DNA from: Lachnospiraceae bacterium
Lineage (GTDB): Bacteria; Bacillota; Clostridia; Lachnospirales; Lachnospiraceae
Length of the DNA stretch: 57,664 bases
Reading direction: 5' to 3'
Assembly (NCBI GenBank): GCA_017962825.1
Contig: JAGCUO010000168.1
Coordinates: 1 to 57,664, forward strand
The notes below the pieces were generated by a model. It did no database searches and was not told where the DNA came from. It worked only from the letters and a program-made list of their open reading frames with translations. This document shows positions 27,097 through 36,854 of the stretch, one piece after another. Within the stretch, counting starts at the first letter, position 1. Each line of letters opens with the position of its first letter. Position numbers and translations under genes: made by a program.

Positions 27097-27724
27097 TTTT
27101 CTTTTCCTCCTCGTATTCTTTGATAATGCCGTCTTCGATAAGAAGGCACCTCGTCGAATCCGACATCTCGTCGGAATCATGAGTAACGGTGATAATGGTT
27201 CCGTTCATATCCCTGTACTGCTTCATCCACTTTCTGACTTCAAGTCTGTAGTAAATATCCAGTGCTGCAGTCGGCTCATCCATAAGCATTACCGGCGGCA
27301 TATGCACGCATGCACAGGCAATAGCCACTCTTCTCTTCATCCCTCCGGACAGTTTGTATACCGGATCCTTAAGCATATCCTTCAGATGAAACATCTTAAT
27401 GACTTCATCATCGGGACGGACCCTCTTACCGGACCAAAGCGAAATGTTGTCTGCTACAGACAGCTCTTCTATAAGAGGATTCTCCTGAGGCAGATACCCG
27501 ACAGTATGAGAAAAACTGCGTCCGGTTTTAATACCTTGTCCGAAATAAGAGACAGTACCGGAATCAGCCTTTATCAGACCGGCCATTATCTGCATGAGAG
27601 TACTCTTGCCGCAGCCGTTCCTGCCGACAAGTGCTATCTGCTCACCGGGCTGTGCCGAAAACCCTACTCCGTCAAGAATGAGCTTTCTACCGTATGATTT
27701 GCGGATATTACTGACTTCAACCAT
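27086..27724 (-). CDS. ABC transporter ATP-binding protein
   Basis: A 212-residue ATPase. Walker A is GRNGCGKST, signature LSGGMKRRVAIACA, Walker B VMLMDEPTAALD and the H-loop VTHDSDE. The Q-loop is YLPQEN. The type is the CcmA/DrrA-like ATPase of ABC-2 exporters, in keeping with the two permeases downstream. ATG 27724 is chosen over 27742: the predicted transcription start (about 27741) leaves no leader for the latter, and GGTGGTGAT precedes the former. First gene of the minus-strand operon. Confidence 0.92.
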   Translation of the reverse strand: MVEVSNIRKSYGRKLILDGVGFSAQPGEQIALVGRNGCGKSTLMQIMAGLIKADSGTVSYFGQGIKTGRSFSHTVGYLPQENPLIEELSVADNISLWSGKRVRPDDEVIKMFHLKDMLKDPVYKLSGGMKRRVAIACACVHMPPVMLMDEPTAALDIYYRLEVRKWMKQYRDMNGTIITVTHDSDEMSDSTRCLLIEDGIIKEYEEEKKNAF

Positions 27725-27747
27725 ATCACCACCCATATACATTCAAA

Positions 27748-27776
27748 ATTATATTTGCTTTACAGGCTTATTGCAA
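27748..27776 (-). promoter_or_regulatory. Promoter of the ABC/zinc-ribbon operon
   Basis: On the minus strand: TTGCAA (27776-27771), 17-base spacer, TATAAT (27753-27748). Predicted start about 27741. Confidence 0.8.
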
Positions 27777-27798
27777 TAATATTCTATGGTATATATAA

Positions 27799-27827
27799 TT
27801 GATAAAGTACCTATAAATATGTATAAT
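27799..27827 (+). promoter_or_regulatory. Promoter of the zinc-ribbon/phosphoesterase operon
   Basis: TTGATA (27799-27804), 17-base spacer, TATAAT (27822-27827), followed by a leader of about 93 bases. Its -35 is only 22 bases from the -35 of the divergent promoter, so one bound regulator could control both. Confidence 0.8.
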
Positions 27828-27926
27828 CTAGTGTTTTCAATATGGAAGACGGTTTTCTGCCGGACCGGCAATCGGTTTACATAACTCAGAAAAGTGTCTT
27901 CATATGATAAAAGGGAGATGTAAAAT

Positions 27927-29735
27927 ATGAAATGTCCTAATTGTCAGACAGAACTCACAGGTCAGGAAAAATTCTGCATTAAATGCGGAACCAAGATTCC
28001 CGAGAACAACCGGCCCGCGGCTGAAGAAGTTAAAAAGGAAGACGTAAAGCAGGATCCCAAGCCTGAAGAGGTTAAAAAAGAAGAACCTAAGCAGGAGTCC
28101 AAGCCTGAAGAGGTAAAAAAAGAAGAACCCAAGACAGAAGCAGTAAAAGAAGAGGCTAAAAAGGAAGAGCCCAAGGCAGAGGAAAAGAAGCCTGCTTCCC
28201 CTCAGCCCGTTATCATAACTCCCAAGCCCATGAATCTTACCAAGCCTGAGGAGAAAAAGGAAGAACCCGTTAAGCCCGCACCTTCCAAGATCGAGCCCAT
28301 AAAGCCCGATAACATTAAGGTTGAGCCCGACATCAAGGATCCCGAGTCACTTATCGTAAAGACTCCCGTCTCCGCTCCCCCTGTTTTCTGTGTCAAGTGC
28401 GGAGCAAAGATGCAGCCCGGAGCAAAATTCTGCACCAAGTGCGGAACAGCCGTAGATAAGAATCAAAAGCCCGCAGGTGCTTCATCGGTTCTTGCTTCAA
28501 CAGCTAAAGAGCCCGCACCCTCTGCGCAGGATGCACCGGTTCAGAATGCGCCCGTTTCCGAGGAAAAGCCCAAGAAAAGTTCCAAGGGACTTATTATTCT
28601 TATCGTGCTTGCGATCTGTGCCATCATCGTAGCAATCCTTCTTGCTCTTAAGGCCGCAGGCGTATTCTCCGGAATCGGATCCGGAAATGCACAGAATTCC
28701 GAAGAAAGCATCGATAATCCTGATGAGGAAACATCGGATGTTGACGAAGAAGGCGAAGAAGACGAAGAGCCTGAGGAAGATCCCGAAGCCGATGAGGCCA
28801 GACGTCAGGAGATCAGCGACATAATGGACGAGATCTATGCCGCTGTTGAGGAAGGCGATAAGTCCGAATATATCACCGAGGATTACGGAAATGCTCTCGA
28901 CGGATATATCACCCTTGCAGGAAAGTACGGTCTTGCAGATGATGTTTCCAAAGAAGCTGCCGAAGTATTCGAAAAGTATGCCGCACAGGTCAGAGCTTCC
29001 ATCGCTCTTCTGGACGGCCAGAAGGTAAGCTCGGGTCTCTATGTCCAGTCAAGGATGTATTATGATGAGATCCTCGGATATGCCGATGCCATGACCAATG
29101 CAGGTATCAAATTCGATGATTGCGGTATCCCCGCTGAGGCAGATACTCTCGTCGACACTTACAGAGACAAGTACATCTTTGCAATCAACGAAATAACCGC
29201 CCGTGAGAACTGGTCAAGAGACGAGGCATGGGAGCTTATGGAAGATGCCGCTTCCATCACCGATGACAGCGGGGACAGGATCCTCTTTAACGAAGATGAT
29301 CCCGACGATCCCATGAGACTCCGTCTGATCTACTCCCTTGCATGGAAGACCAGAAAAGATATCGAAACCGGAATCGCAAGCGGCGAGATGACTTATGAGG
29401 ATGCACTGGACAGAATCGACTCTGTTCTTAAAGATACCGACTACAATCTCATGCTTCTCCACGACGGAATCTATTATTGTGACAAAGCGGGAATTGACGA
29501 CGCCCCTTATACCGTTGCTTTCAATAATGAGATAGAGAAGATGCAGGCATTTGACGGCGTTATAGTCGTTCTCGATCCCAAGAAGGCCGATGAAACTCAT
29601 ATCGAAATGAACCATTTCTGGATCTTCAATGATATAAGCGGAGATGCTAACCCTGCTTACCAGGTAAGCTACACCAACGGAACTTCCGCTCAGACCAGAG
29701 CCTGGATCAGAGAAAATATCAGGGTTAACAGATAA
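27927..29735 (+). CDS. Double zinc-ribbon membrane protein with ectodomain
   Basis: A 602-residue protein. Zinc ribbon 1 is at residues 3-25 (CPNCQTEL, FCIKCGTK) and zinc ribbon 2 at about 154-176 (FCVKCGAKM, FCTKCGTA). A Lys/Glu/Pro tether with repeated EEVKKEEPK units lies between them. One helix is at about 218-240 (GLIILIVLAICAIIVAILLA). An acidic stretch and a helical ectodomain of about 330 residues follow. Same design as the protein at 20734-23076, which reads away from the same promoter region. The role is probably envelope sensing or assembly, unproven. The ribosome site is AAAGGGAG. Confidence 0.82.
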   Translation: MKCPNCQTELTGQEKFCIKCGTKIPENNRPAAEEVKKEDVKQDPKPEEVKKEEPKQESKPEEVKKEEPKTEAVKEEAKKEEPKAEEKKPASPQPVIITPKPMNLTKPEEKKEEPVKPAPSKIEPIKPDNIKVEPDIKDPESLIVKTPVSAPPVFCVKCGAKMQPGAKFCTKCGTAVDKNQKPAGASSVLASTAKEPAPSAQDAPVQNAPVSEEKPKKSSKGLIILIVLAICAIIVAILLALKAAGVFSGIGSGNAQNSEESIDNPDEETSDVDEEGEEDEEPEEDPEADEARRQEISDIMDEIYAAVEEGDKSEYITEDYGNALDGYITLAGKYGLADDVSKEAAEVFEKYAAQVRASIALLDGQKVSSGLYVQSRMYYDEILGYADAMTNAGIKFDDCGIPAEADTLVDTYRDKYIFAINEITARENWSRDEAWELMEDAASITDDSGDRILFNEDDPDDPMRLRLIYSLAWKTRKDIETGIASGEMTYEDALDRIDSVLKDTDYNLMLLHDGIYYCDKAGIDDAPYTVAFNNEIEKMQAFDGVIVVLDPKKADETHIEMNHFWIFNDISGDANPAYQVSYTNGTSAQTRAWIRENIRVNR

Positions 29736-30874
29736 TGGCATCTGATAAAAAGAAAAAAGCTCCGGATCTCGACAGCAAGATCACAATAATATTGTCATCA
29801 ATATTGCTGTTTCTGACCGTTGCGGGCCTCATTCTTTTCTTCGTACTCCCCAATCCCGACACAGGGGCACCCGAAGAAGCTGAGGTGGCAGATATTCCGG
29901 AGCAATTACCCGAACCGGAGCCGGAACCGGAACAAGAGCCCGAACCTGAACCGGAACCCGTAACATACCCGGCACCGGATTATAATTTTGTAGAAGAAAA
30001 TGTTTATATCGAGATCCCCGGGCTGGAGGAAGCCTATACCATAGCCTGGGTTTCCGATATACATATGATCACGGATCATGAAGCAGGCGATGTATCGGAG
30101 GGAAGCATCGAGACTGTAGAGACCAGATATGAAACTCTGTCCGTCACACCGGACGGAATACACGGTGCAGACCTGTGGCCCAAGATCGTAGATTATCTTA
30201 ACTATAATGATTTTGATGCGGTAATATTCGGAGGAGATCTCCTTGATTATTGCAGTACATCAAATATGGAAACGCTCAGGTCCGGCTTCAACAGACTTAG
30301 ATATCCATCGGACCGGATTCTTTATTTAAGAGCGGATCACGACTACGGAACCTGGTACAGCGACGGAAGTACCGGCTTTGACGATTATAAAGCACAGGCA
30401 CTTCACGCAGAGCTTGACGGAGATGACTACACCCACAAATATATTGATTTCGGGGAATTCATCATCGCAGGAGTCAACAATTCCATCAAAAAGCCCGGAG
30501 CCGAGCAGATGGAAGTTTTGAGAGATCTGTATTCAAGAGGCGTACCTGTTATAGCAGCGACCCATGTTCCTTATTATTCCCAGACAGATCCCACGCTGGA
30601 GATGCTCTCCATGCTGGTAAGAAACAAGATCTACTACTGGGCACCCAACAGCGAGAACTATATTCCCGATGCGGACATGTGGGAATACCTGAACATGCTT
30701 TACGATGAAGATTCAAATTGTGCTTACGTCCTTGCCGGACATATGCACGCCGCATGGGAAGGCGAGATCAGAGAAGGACTTACACAGCACATCTTCTCTC
30801 CAGCATTTATCGGAGTTATAGGAGTAGTACATGTAGTTCCTGAAGGATATGTACCGGATGTATCCGGTAATTAA
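29735..30874 (+). CDS. Membrane-anchored metallophosphoesterase
   Basis: A 379-residue protein whose ATG shares one base with the previous stop (TAATG). One N-terminal helix (about residues 17-38), then an Glu-Pro repeat tether, then a calcineurin-like phosphoesterase domain. Metal-site motifs are VSDIH, FGGDLLD, an ADHD in place of the usual GNHD (about residue 207), AATHVPY and LAGHMHA. The domain therefore lies outside the membrane, where it could act on a phosphodiester of lipid, teichoic acid or nucleotide. The Asn-to-Asp change in GNHD may alter activity. Cotranscribed with the double zinc-ribbon protein. Confidence 0.85.
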   Translation: MASDKKKKAPDLDSKITIILSSILLFLTVAGLILFFVLPNPDTGAPEEAEVADIPEQLPEPEPEPEQEPEPEPEPVTYPAPDYNFVEENVYIEIPGLEEAYTIAWVSDIHMITDHEAGDVSEGSIETVETRYETLSVTPDGIHGADLWPKIVDYLNYNDFDAVIFGGDLLDYCSTSNMETLRSGFNRLRYPSDRILYLRADHDYGTWYSDGSTGFDDYKAQALHAELDGDDYTHKYIDFGEFIIAGVNNSIKKPGAEQMEVLRDLYSRGVPVIAATHVPYYSQTDPTLEMLSMLVRNKIYYWAPNSENYIPDADMWEYLNMLYDEDSNCAYVLAGHMHAAWEGEIREGLTQHIFSPAFIGVIGVVHVVPEGYVPDVSGN

Positions 30875-30877
30875 TAG

Positions 30878-30943
30878 TGACAGTGGGGACGTTTCAGTTT
30901 TGTCACCGAGTGACAAAATCGAAACGTCCCCACTGTCATTTTT
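30878..30943 (+). terminator. GTGGGGACG palindrome acting as terminator (repeat copy 4)
   Basis: Arms TGACAGTGGGGACGTTTC (30878-30895) and GAAACGTCCCCACTGTCA (30921-30938) are perfectly complementary. An inner stem GTTTTGTCAC / GTGACAAAAT encloses a 3-base loop, followed by five T residues. It shares GGGGACG ends with the repeats at 8295, 12199 and 13984, so it appears to be a mobile hairpin adopted as the terminator of the phosphoesterase operon. Confidence 0.85.
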
Positions 30944-30946
30944 ATA

Positions 30947-31984
30947 TCAGGGCCTGGTGCTTAAGAGAAGGATATTTCCGAAAGCATCCTCGGTAAATAC
31001 ACTTCCCTTATCCTCATATCCCGAAGCCTGACCTATAAGTCTCACATAATACAGCCCACCACTCTCGGTTATGTAGTAAGGAATCTGCAATCCCGTCAAT
31101 CCTCCGAGATAAGCGGTCACATCCTCACAGGTAGCAAGATTCATAAATCCTGCAAGCGAAGAGCTCCTGACGGTCCTTGCCATATTCATGTTGCCGTATC
31201 TGTCGGACGAAGTGGTCAGATAATAGTGTCTTCCAACATGGACTACCTGGACCACGCCGCCCAGTTCATCGGGAACGGGATAAGCTCCCACAAATCCGAA
31301 GGTCCTCTTGTTGACCACTACGATACCGCCCGCGCCCTGGCTGCACAGAAGAATGTTATTTCCGTCTATGGTAAAGGATCTTGTATATAATCCGTAAAGA
31401 GCCGGAATCTTCTTGACCGCGGAAAGTGTAACATTAAAGGATCCCGCAGTTCTCTTATAGATATACATCTCACCGGTATATGAACTCCATACGTAGAAAG
31501 AAGCGGTGGGAGCATCATATACACAGTAATGAGGCCTTATCCCCACATTCTCAAAGCTCTGAAGTTCGATGAATTCACCGGTAGGGATCCTGGTATAGGT
31601 AGCAACCCTGTTGTTATCCGTATCGGTTACAAGATAGATCAAACCGTCGGAAGATATTGAGTGAGGCTTGTTAAAGTCATCGGCCATTACCTTCCATGAA
31701 AACAGATTATATCCGAGATTCTCCGAATCGTTATAAAGTATCCTGTCATGATAGGTATCAACGATGAAATTGATTCCGTTAAGACAAACCTGCTGTGTTG
31801 AAACGGCGCTTTCCGGCGAATCACTTGTTTTTACGGGAAAAACAGTACCCATTCCGGCTCCGGGTGCAGCATGCACCTTACCGGGGATCAGAAATGCAAA
31901 TACAAACGCAAATATTATAATACCGAATAAATTTTTAGTTCTTTTCAAAGAAGTATCCTCGCAATTACTTATTGATACCGACAT
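30947..31984 (-). CDS. Secreted propeller-like protein
   Basis: A 345-residue protein with a cleavable signal peptide (LFGIIIFAFVFAFLIPGKVHA, AHA-A type site). The mature part has repeated blade-like blocks (KPHSISSDGLIYLVTDTDNNRV, TRSFTIDGNNILLCSQGAGGI), suggesting an NHL/six-bladed propeller. The stop of the giant secreted protein lies 6 bases upstream, so the two form an operon and may act together at the surface. The start could be ATG 31984 (weak site) or TTG 31948, which has GAGG 8 bases before it and gives a more usual signal peptide. Confidence 0.75.
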   Translation of the reverse strand: MSVSISNCEDTSLKRTKNLFGIIIFAFVFAFLIPGKVHAAPGAGMGTVFPVKTSDSPESAVSTQQVCLNGINFIVDTYHDRILYNDSENLGYNLFSWKVMADDFNKPHSISSDGLIYLVTDTDNNRVATYTRIPTGEFIELQSFENVGIRPHYCVYDAPTASFYVWSSYTGEMYIYKRTAGSFNVTLSAVKKIPALYGLYTRSFTIDGNNILLCSQGAGGIVVVNKRTFGFVGAYPVPDELGGVVQVVHVGRHYYLTTSSDRYGNMNMARTVRSSSLAGFMNLATCEDVTAYLGGLTGLQIPYYITESGGLYYVRLIGQASGYEDKGSVFTEDAFGNILLLSTRP

Positions 31985-31990
31985 TATAAT

Positions 31991-34900
31991 TCATCTCAGC
32001 ACCGTCATCAATTCATCAAGAACACTTCCGGAAGAAATCACTTCACATTCCGTTTCCCAGGTAATCTCAGCATCTCCCTTAAATCCCGTTATTATAACCC
32101 TGATACTGCTTCCTTCATAATCAAGGGGGACGGTAAAATCCGTATTATTTTCAAATAGATAATCGGGTGAACCTGTATATACGACTCTCCCCTCAAATCC
32201 GGAGAGGCTGTCCGGTATTTCGCTTCCAGTGACATACAGAACGTCATACTCCGCTAAACTGTCACCTTCAAAAGAAACCAGAACGGCATCGGGGTATCCC
32301 CATACTCTCGAGATCACATAACCGCTCTCTCCTTTTTTGATATAGAGCCTGCCCTCTTCATCCGTTAACGGACCGGTTACGGCATCCAATGTCCTTACGA
32401 TCTCTCCGCTGACATCAAGCTCCGTAAGTCCCGCGCTTTCCCGGGTTTCTTTATTTCCCACATTATCCTCGGCACTTACCCTTATGACTATTCTTCCGTT
32501 AAAGAGCATATTGTCAAAGTAAGGTTCCTCAGAATCGGGATCCTGTTTCAGCTGAAGATACAGATGTTCACCCGTGCTCGTATACTCTCCTTCAAGCCCG
32601 TTGTCCAGATTGATCACCCGGACATTAAAGTTATCCTTAAGACCGGAACCCGAATCCGTCACATAAAGATCTATGTTTACATCCTCATATCTTCTGTCCA
32701 CCACATGCGAAGCGGAGACATTTGAGATATTTACAATCGTCAGCTCTTCATAATCGGATCCGTTAACGGATACCGCACACCGCGGGGCTTGCGAATCCCC
32801 TATTATCGTAAGACCATGCCCCCTGTCATCTGCAGGATCACTTGATACGATCTCTGTTCCTGATTCAAGACATGCATGAGCAGAAGGATATATATACATC
32901 TCCTCTTCAGATAAAGTGGTAAAGGTTCCCGTAAAAGAAAGAGTTGAAGAGCAGTTTGTCCGTGCGGCACCCGTAACTTCCGAAAGCTGCATGGGAAAAG
33001 GACCGAAAAGAGATGAACCGGTGACCAATGCATCAGCATCCGCAGAAACATTCGGATTCCTGTCAAAAGAAATCTCCGCATATTCGCTACCGCTTAAATG
33101 AATCCGCGCGGTATCTACCTGGTAGGTGCTTCTGGCATATCCTTTAATATATGCTGAATACCGAATTGAAAAACCTGTTGATCCGTCAGCTCTCACATAA
33201 TATGTATCAGTCCGCTCTGGATCCGCATATACATTGGGCGCAGATACAACCGACATATTTTCTGTAACAACAGGGTATGGAACATGTGCCCCCTCTCCGT
33301 CAATGGAAGCATTTAATACCTGACTGATATTTCCCGCTCTGTCCGCAGCAATAATATGTATGTATCTGTCATTTCCGTTAGGGACATATTCTATCTTAGT
33401 TCTCACTGCATAGGCCGGCGCTTGCGCATACCATTCGCTAAAAAGCGCACCTGGATATGTTCCGGATACCATAGCCCAGGATGTCAGTATACCTGTTCCG
33501 TAATTTCTTACATATGAAGCATCCCTGGTCGGAGATGAATCCATCACGTATATATATTTATATACTCCCGTTTTGATATTCAGAGTCTCTACGGAAGTTG
33601 ATGCATACTTATCCGTAACACCTTTGAAAACATCCGAAGATCTGTAAGCACGAGCCATATAATAATAATCCGTACCGTTGTCATCCGGCATATCCCAGCT
33701 GATACCGAGGATTCCCGATGATGCATCGTAGTGTAAATCCACACCCGAAACAGGATTCGGAGAATCCAGATCCGGTGACAATATCTTACAAGCGGATGAA
33801 TTATAGAAAACTTCCGCAGGTTCGGTGATGGTACAAAAGCCCGCTTTGGAAGGATCTGCAGCCGGATATACACACTGTGAATGGGACGTCACCCTATATC
33901 CCGAATACAATACAGTTCCCGGGGTAAATGAGGTGGCGCGGCCTCTTGCTCCGCTTCCCACAATACTTACCGAGCAGGTGATCACGGCCGATCCGTTTCC
34001 GCTTCTTACACCGCTTGACATACTTCCGCCGGTGACACCCCCGATATACCCGCTTCCACCTCCGCCTCCGCAGCCGTATGATTTTTGCTTGGCGTCTCCC
34101 CCGGCACCGCCATACCATCCTCCGCCGCCACCGCCATTATTCACCATGGCGGAAATATCTTCATCGGGATAATATGAAATACCGGCGCCTCCATATCCGA
34201 AGCCTCCGATGGTCATACCTCCGCTTCCGGACCATCCGGGAGCAGTATCGGTTCCTCCGCCCGCGGTACACTCTCCATCCGGCCAGGGTGAATACCCTTC
34301 ACCGCCGATATTTCCACCGCCGTACCCGGATGATGCCTGAGAGCCGCCGGCGCCGCCACCGCCTCCCGCCACAAGATAGATATTATTCTTATATGCGGAC
34401 AGATCTCTGAGCACTCCACTTACGGATGCGATATGGGTGGCTCCTCCTCCGCTTCCGCCGCGCGTCCACCACGCATCATATCCGCCGGCACCTCCTCCGT
34501 TATATCCGTTACGTCCGCCTACGCAGATATATAAAACGCTGCCCTGATTCAGATGAACTCTTCCCGTAGCATAACCGCCTTTTCCCGCTTCATCTCTTCC
34601 GTCCGAAGTCGCACCGCCTTCCGCTCCCCAGACCTGGAGAGTGTAATCTCCTTCAGCTTCTGCGGTAAACCTTTGTACGGATCCCGTGTAGTTATACTCT
34701 TTCCTGACGTTCAGGATAAATGATGCTCCCTTACCTCCGGATGATGACATTATGATATTTCCGTTCACGGAGATATACGAGCCCTCCCCGCCGTAGCAGT
34801 TCGTACCCGAGCTCCCGGTGGTCACCGTCCCCGCACTTCCTGTATATATCCCGACCTTGTCGCCTTTTTTCAGATATATCCTGCAGTAAGAATATTCACC

Positions 34901-36832
34901 GTTCTCTCCCTTGTATTTATCATAGGAAGCACCTGCCGCTCCCCAAAGTTCAAAAGTATATATGCCCGAAACCGGAGCAGTGTATTCGAAGTATTTCCCT
35001 CCGCCTGAAAATGTCCTGACACTGCTTCCGCCGTATCCCCCTTTATCATCCGTGGCAGCCTCAACCCAGTTACACGCAGGGTACTCAGAGGAAATATAAT
35101 ATTTGTATATGTCATATTCCGTGGCTCTGCCGATTAACAGATCCGTAAGGCCGCTGTATCTCAGATTTCCGAAATTACCGTTTCCCATATAATCGGGAGA
35201 TGCAAAAAGATCAAGACCCGTAAAGCCTGCATACAAAACGGTATCAGATGCCGGGATGAAAATGTCCCCGCCTTTTCCGACATATGTGTCAGGTTTTAGA
35301 TTTGGATCCGTATACCATCCGTCAAAAATCTTTCCCGGAAAAACTGCTTCGGGCAATATCACGGACGTACTTTTCCACACAGCCCTCGCCCGGTCTATGT
35401 TGTTATTCACAGGCGATGAATGTATATAGGTAAAGCTTCCGTCAGACTCCGCATTTGCTATGCTTCCTGAGAGCCTTCCGCTGTAATGCATATCTCCTTC
35501 GGTATAAGAAAACGCCAAAGCTCCTGCATCATCCGAATCAAATTCCCATCCCGTAAGATGTGAAGAAGCATATATGGACTGCATCTGTATACCGCCGGGA
35601 ACAACAAGATCTATCCTGTATCCGAAAGGCGCAGTCAAAAGTTCCGGGTCGATATCCGTTTCATACATACATCCCTTCACGAAATAATTCTTACCGGCTT
35701 CATAGGATCCCGATGTCACACCGTTATAAAATCCATTATTATCTTCAAACTCTCCTCCGGAAACAGCCAGTGTGCAATCCGATCTTCTCCATACCGCATA
35801 CAGTTTAATTTCCCTGTCATTGCTTTCATCCCCTGCATCTGACAGATAAGTAAAATAGTTTTCTATGGAAGCTGTGGAGCATCCGTTTTCAAAAAGAACC
35901 TGTCCCTCCGGAGAATCGCTCCATCCAATAAAAAGATATCCGGGCTTAACATATAGATTTTCTCTCAGAGCTGTAGCACCTGTTACATTTTTTCCTTCAT
36001 ATTCCGAAGCATTCCCGTAATAGCAAACGGACTCTTCCATGCTTCCTCTTGTCGCACCGTTCCCGTCATAAATGATTCTGTATCTGTTTGCGGAAATAAA
36101 ACATTTACAGTCATGGGATACCATGTGAAGATCGTTTTCCAGATTATCCCCGCATATGGGACATACAAAGAGATACTCCGCAGGATACTTTTTAATAAAT
36201 TCATCATCACCTGCAAACACATAACCGATACGCCTTATGCAGTCATCATTCGTATATACGAGACCTGTAATCTGTTCTCCGCAATCAGCACAATATGCAA
36301 TCCATCCCGAGTCATATTTTCCGTGGCACTTAACATTCGATAAACCGTTAATGCCGTAATATTCATAATCCCTGCACGCCGAGAACGGACCGTGAATGCA
36401 ACGCGCCTCGGACTGTGATACCACCCATCTTCCAACAGGGATAACCGTATTGTTCAGAGGTTTGGCATAATAGTGATGTCCCGCGGGAAGAGGCCCCGCC
36501 AGCTCACGCCTGGATACGACGCCGTCAGGTATTACCTCTGTTCCGTCAGGAGCCTTATAAAGGCTTATCCCACCGCCATAGGTATATACACCGTTTGCGT
36601 TAATCGAATATCCGTCCGGGTGTATGGTGGTCCATGCGATTCCTTCATCACCTTCGTAAAATCGTAAATACGGATTATTCCGGTACATCTCAAGCACACT
36701 TTCGGCACTCGGTAAAGACGCCGCCGAAACCTTATCTCCCGCGTATGAAAGCAGCATGATAATGGCGGATACGGTAATGACCATGATCACAAGCATGATC
36801 ATCTCTTTAAGGTTTTCTTTTGATCTCTTCAA
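31991..36832 (-). CDS. Giant secreted protein with InlB-type repeats and ALK/LTK-like glycine-rich domain
   Basis: A 1613-residue protein starting at TTG behind AGGAGG. The signal/anchor helix is about residues 12-30. A Cys-rich section near 180-245 (YCADCGEQ, VCPICGDN) may bind zinc. InlB/Listeria-Bacteroides-type repeats follow (YRIIYDGNGA...GWSDSPEG...LYAVW; FDGWYTDPNL...LYAGF). From about 600 a pair of sandwich units (YTFELWGAAGASY; YTLQVWGAEGGAT) leads into a Gly-rich stretch to about 960, very like the ALK/LTK glycine-rich domain. Later sections look like Ig/fibronectin modules (SGSGLKDNFNVRV, VSAEDNVGNKETR). There is no LPXTG or clear C-terminal anchor. Probably an adhesin or matrix protein; role inferred. 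Confidence 0.88.
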   Translation of the reverse strand: MKRSKENLKEMIMLVIMVITVSAIIMLLSYAGDKVSAASLPSAESVLEMYRNNPYLRFYEGDEGIAWTTIHPDGYSINANGVYTYGGGISLYKAPDGTEVIPDGVVSRRELAGPLPAGHHYYAKPLNNTVIPVGRWVVSQSEARCIHGPFSACRDYEYYGINGLSNVKCHGKYDSGWIAYCADCGEQITGLVYTNDDCIRRIGYVFAGDDEFIKKYPAEYLFVCPICGDNLENDLHMVSHDCKCFISANRYRIIYDGNGATRGSMEESVCYYGNASEYEGKNVTGATALRENLYVKPGYLFIGWSDSPEGQVLFENGCSTASIENYFTYLSDAGDESNDREIKLYAVWRRSDCTLAVSGGEFEDNNGFYNGVTSGSYEAGKNYFVKGCMYETDIDPELLTAPFGYRIDLVVPGGIQMQSIYASSHLTGWEFDSDDAGALAFSYTEGDMHYSGRLSGSIANAESDGSFTYIHSSPVNNNIDRARAVWKSTSVILPEAVFPGKIFDGWYTDPNLKPDTYVGKGGDIFIPASDTVLYAGFTGLDLFASPDYMGNGNFGNLRYSGLTDLLIGRATEYDIYKYYISSEYPACNWVEAATDDKGGYGGSSVRTFSGGGKYFEYTAPVSGIYTFELWGAAGASYDKYKGENGEYSYCRIYLKKGDKVGIYTGSAGTVTTGSSGTNCYGGEGSYISVNGNIIMSSSGGKGASFILNVRKEYNYTGSVQRFTAEAEGDYTLQVWGAEGGATSDGRDEAGKGGYATGRVHLNQGSVLYICVGGRNGYNGGGAGGYDAWWTRGGSGGGATHIASVSGVLRDLSAYKNNIYLVAGGGGGAGGSQASSGYGGGNIGGEGYSPWPDGECTAGGGTDTAPGWSGSGGMTIGGFGYGGAGISYYPDEDISAMVNNGGGGGGWYGGAGGDAKQKSYGCGGGGGSGYIGGVTGGSMSSGVRSGNGSAVITCSVSIVGSGARGRATSFTPGTVLYSGYRVTSHSQCVYPAADPSKAGFCTITEPAEVFYNSSACKILSPDLDSPNPVSGVDLHYDASSGILGISWDMPDDNGTDYYYMARAYRSSDVFKGVTDKYASTSVETLNIKTGVYKYIYVMDSSPTRDASYVRNYGTGILTSWAMVSGTYPGALFSEWYAQAPAYAVRTKIEYVPNGNDRYIHIIAADRAGNISQVLNASIDGEGAHVPYPVVTENMSVVSAPNVYADPERTDTYYVRADGSTGFSIRYSAYIKGYARSTYQVDTARIHLSGSEYAEISFDRNPNVSADADALVTGSSLFGPFPMQLSEVTGAARTNCSSTLSFTGTFTTLSEEEMYIYPSAHACLESGTEIVSSDPADDRGHGLTIIGDSQAPRCAVSVNGSDYEELTIVNISNVSASHVVDRRYEDVNIDLYVTDSGSGLKDNFNVRVINLDNGLEGEYTSTGEHLYLQLKQDPDSEEPYFDNMLFNGRIVIRVSAEDNVGNKETRESAGLTELDVSGEIVRTLDAVTGPLTDEEGRLYIKKGESGYVISRVWGYPDAVLVSFEGDSLAEYDVLYVTGSEIPDSLSGFEGRVVYTGSPDYLFENNTDFTVPLDYEGSSIRVIITGFKGDAEITWETECEVISSGSVLDELMTVLR

Positions 36833-36854
36833 TCACATTCCTCCTTTTGATGCA

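Noticed and set aside
33960-34410. Repeats of GGCGG/CCGCC type that might suggest a repeat array
   Set aside because: They are glycine codons of the giant secreted protein; no regular spacer-repeat pattern, so not CRISPR.
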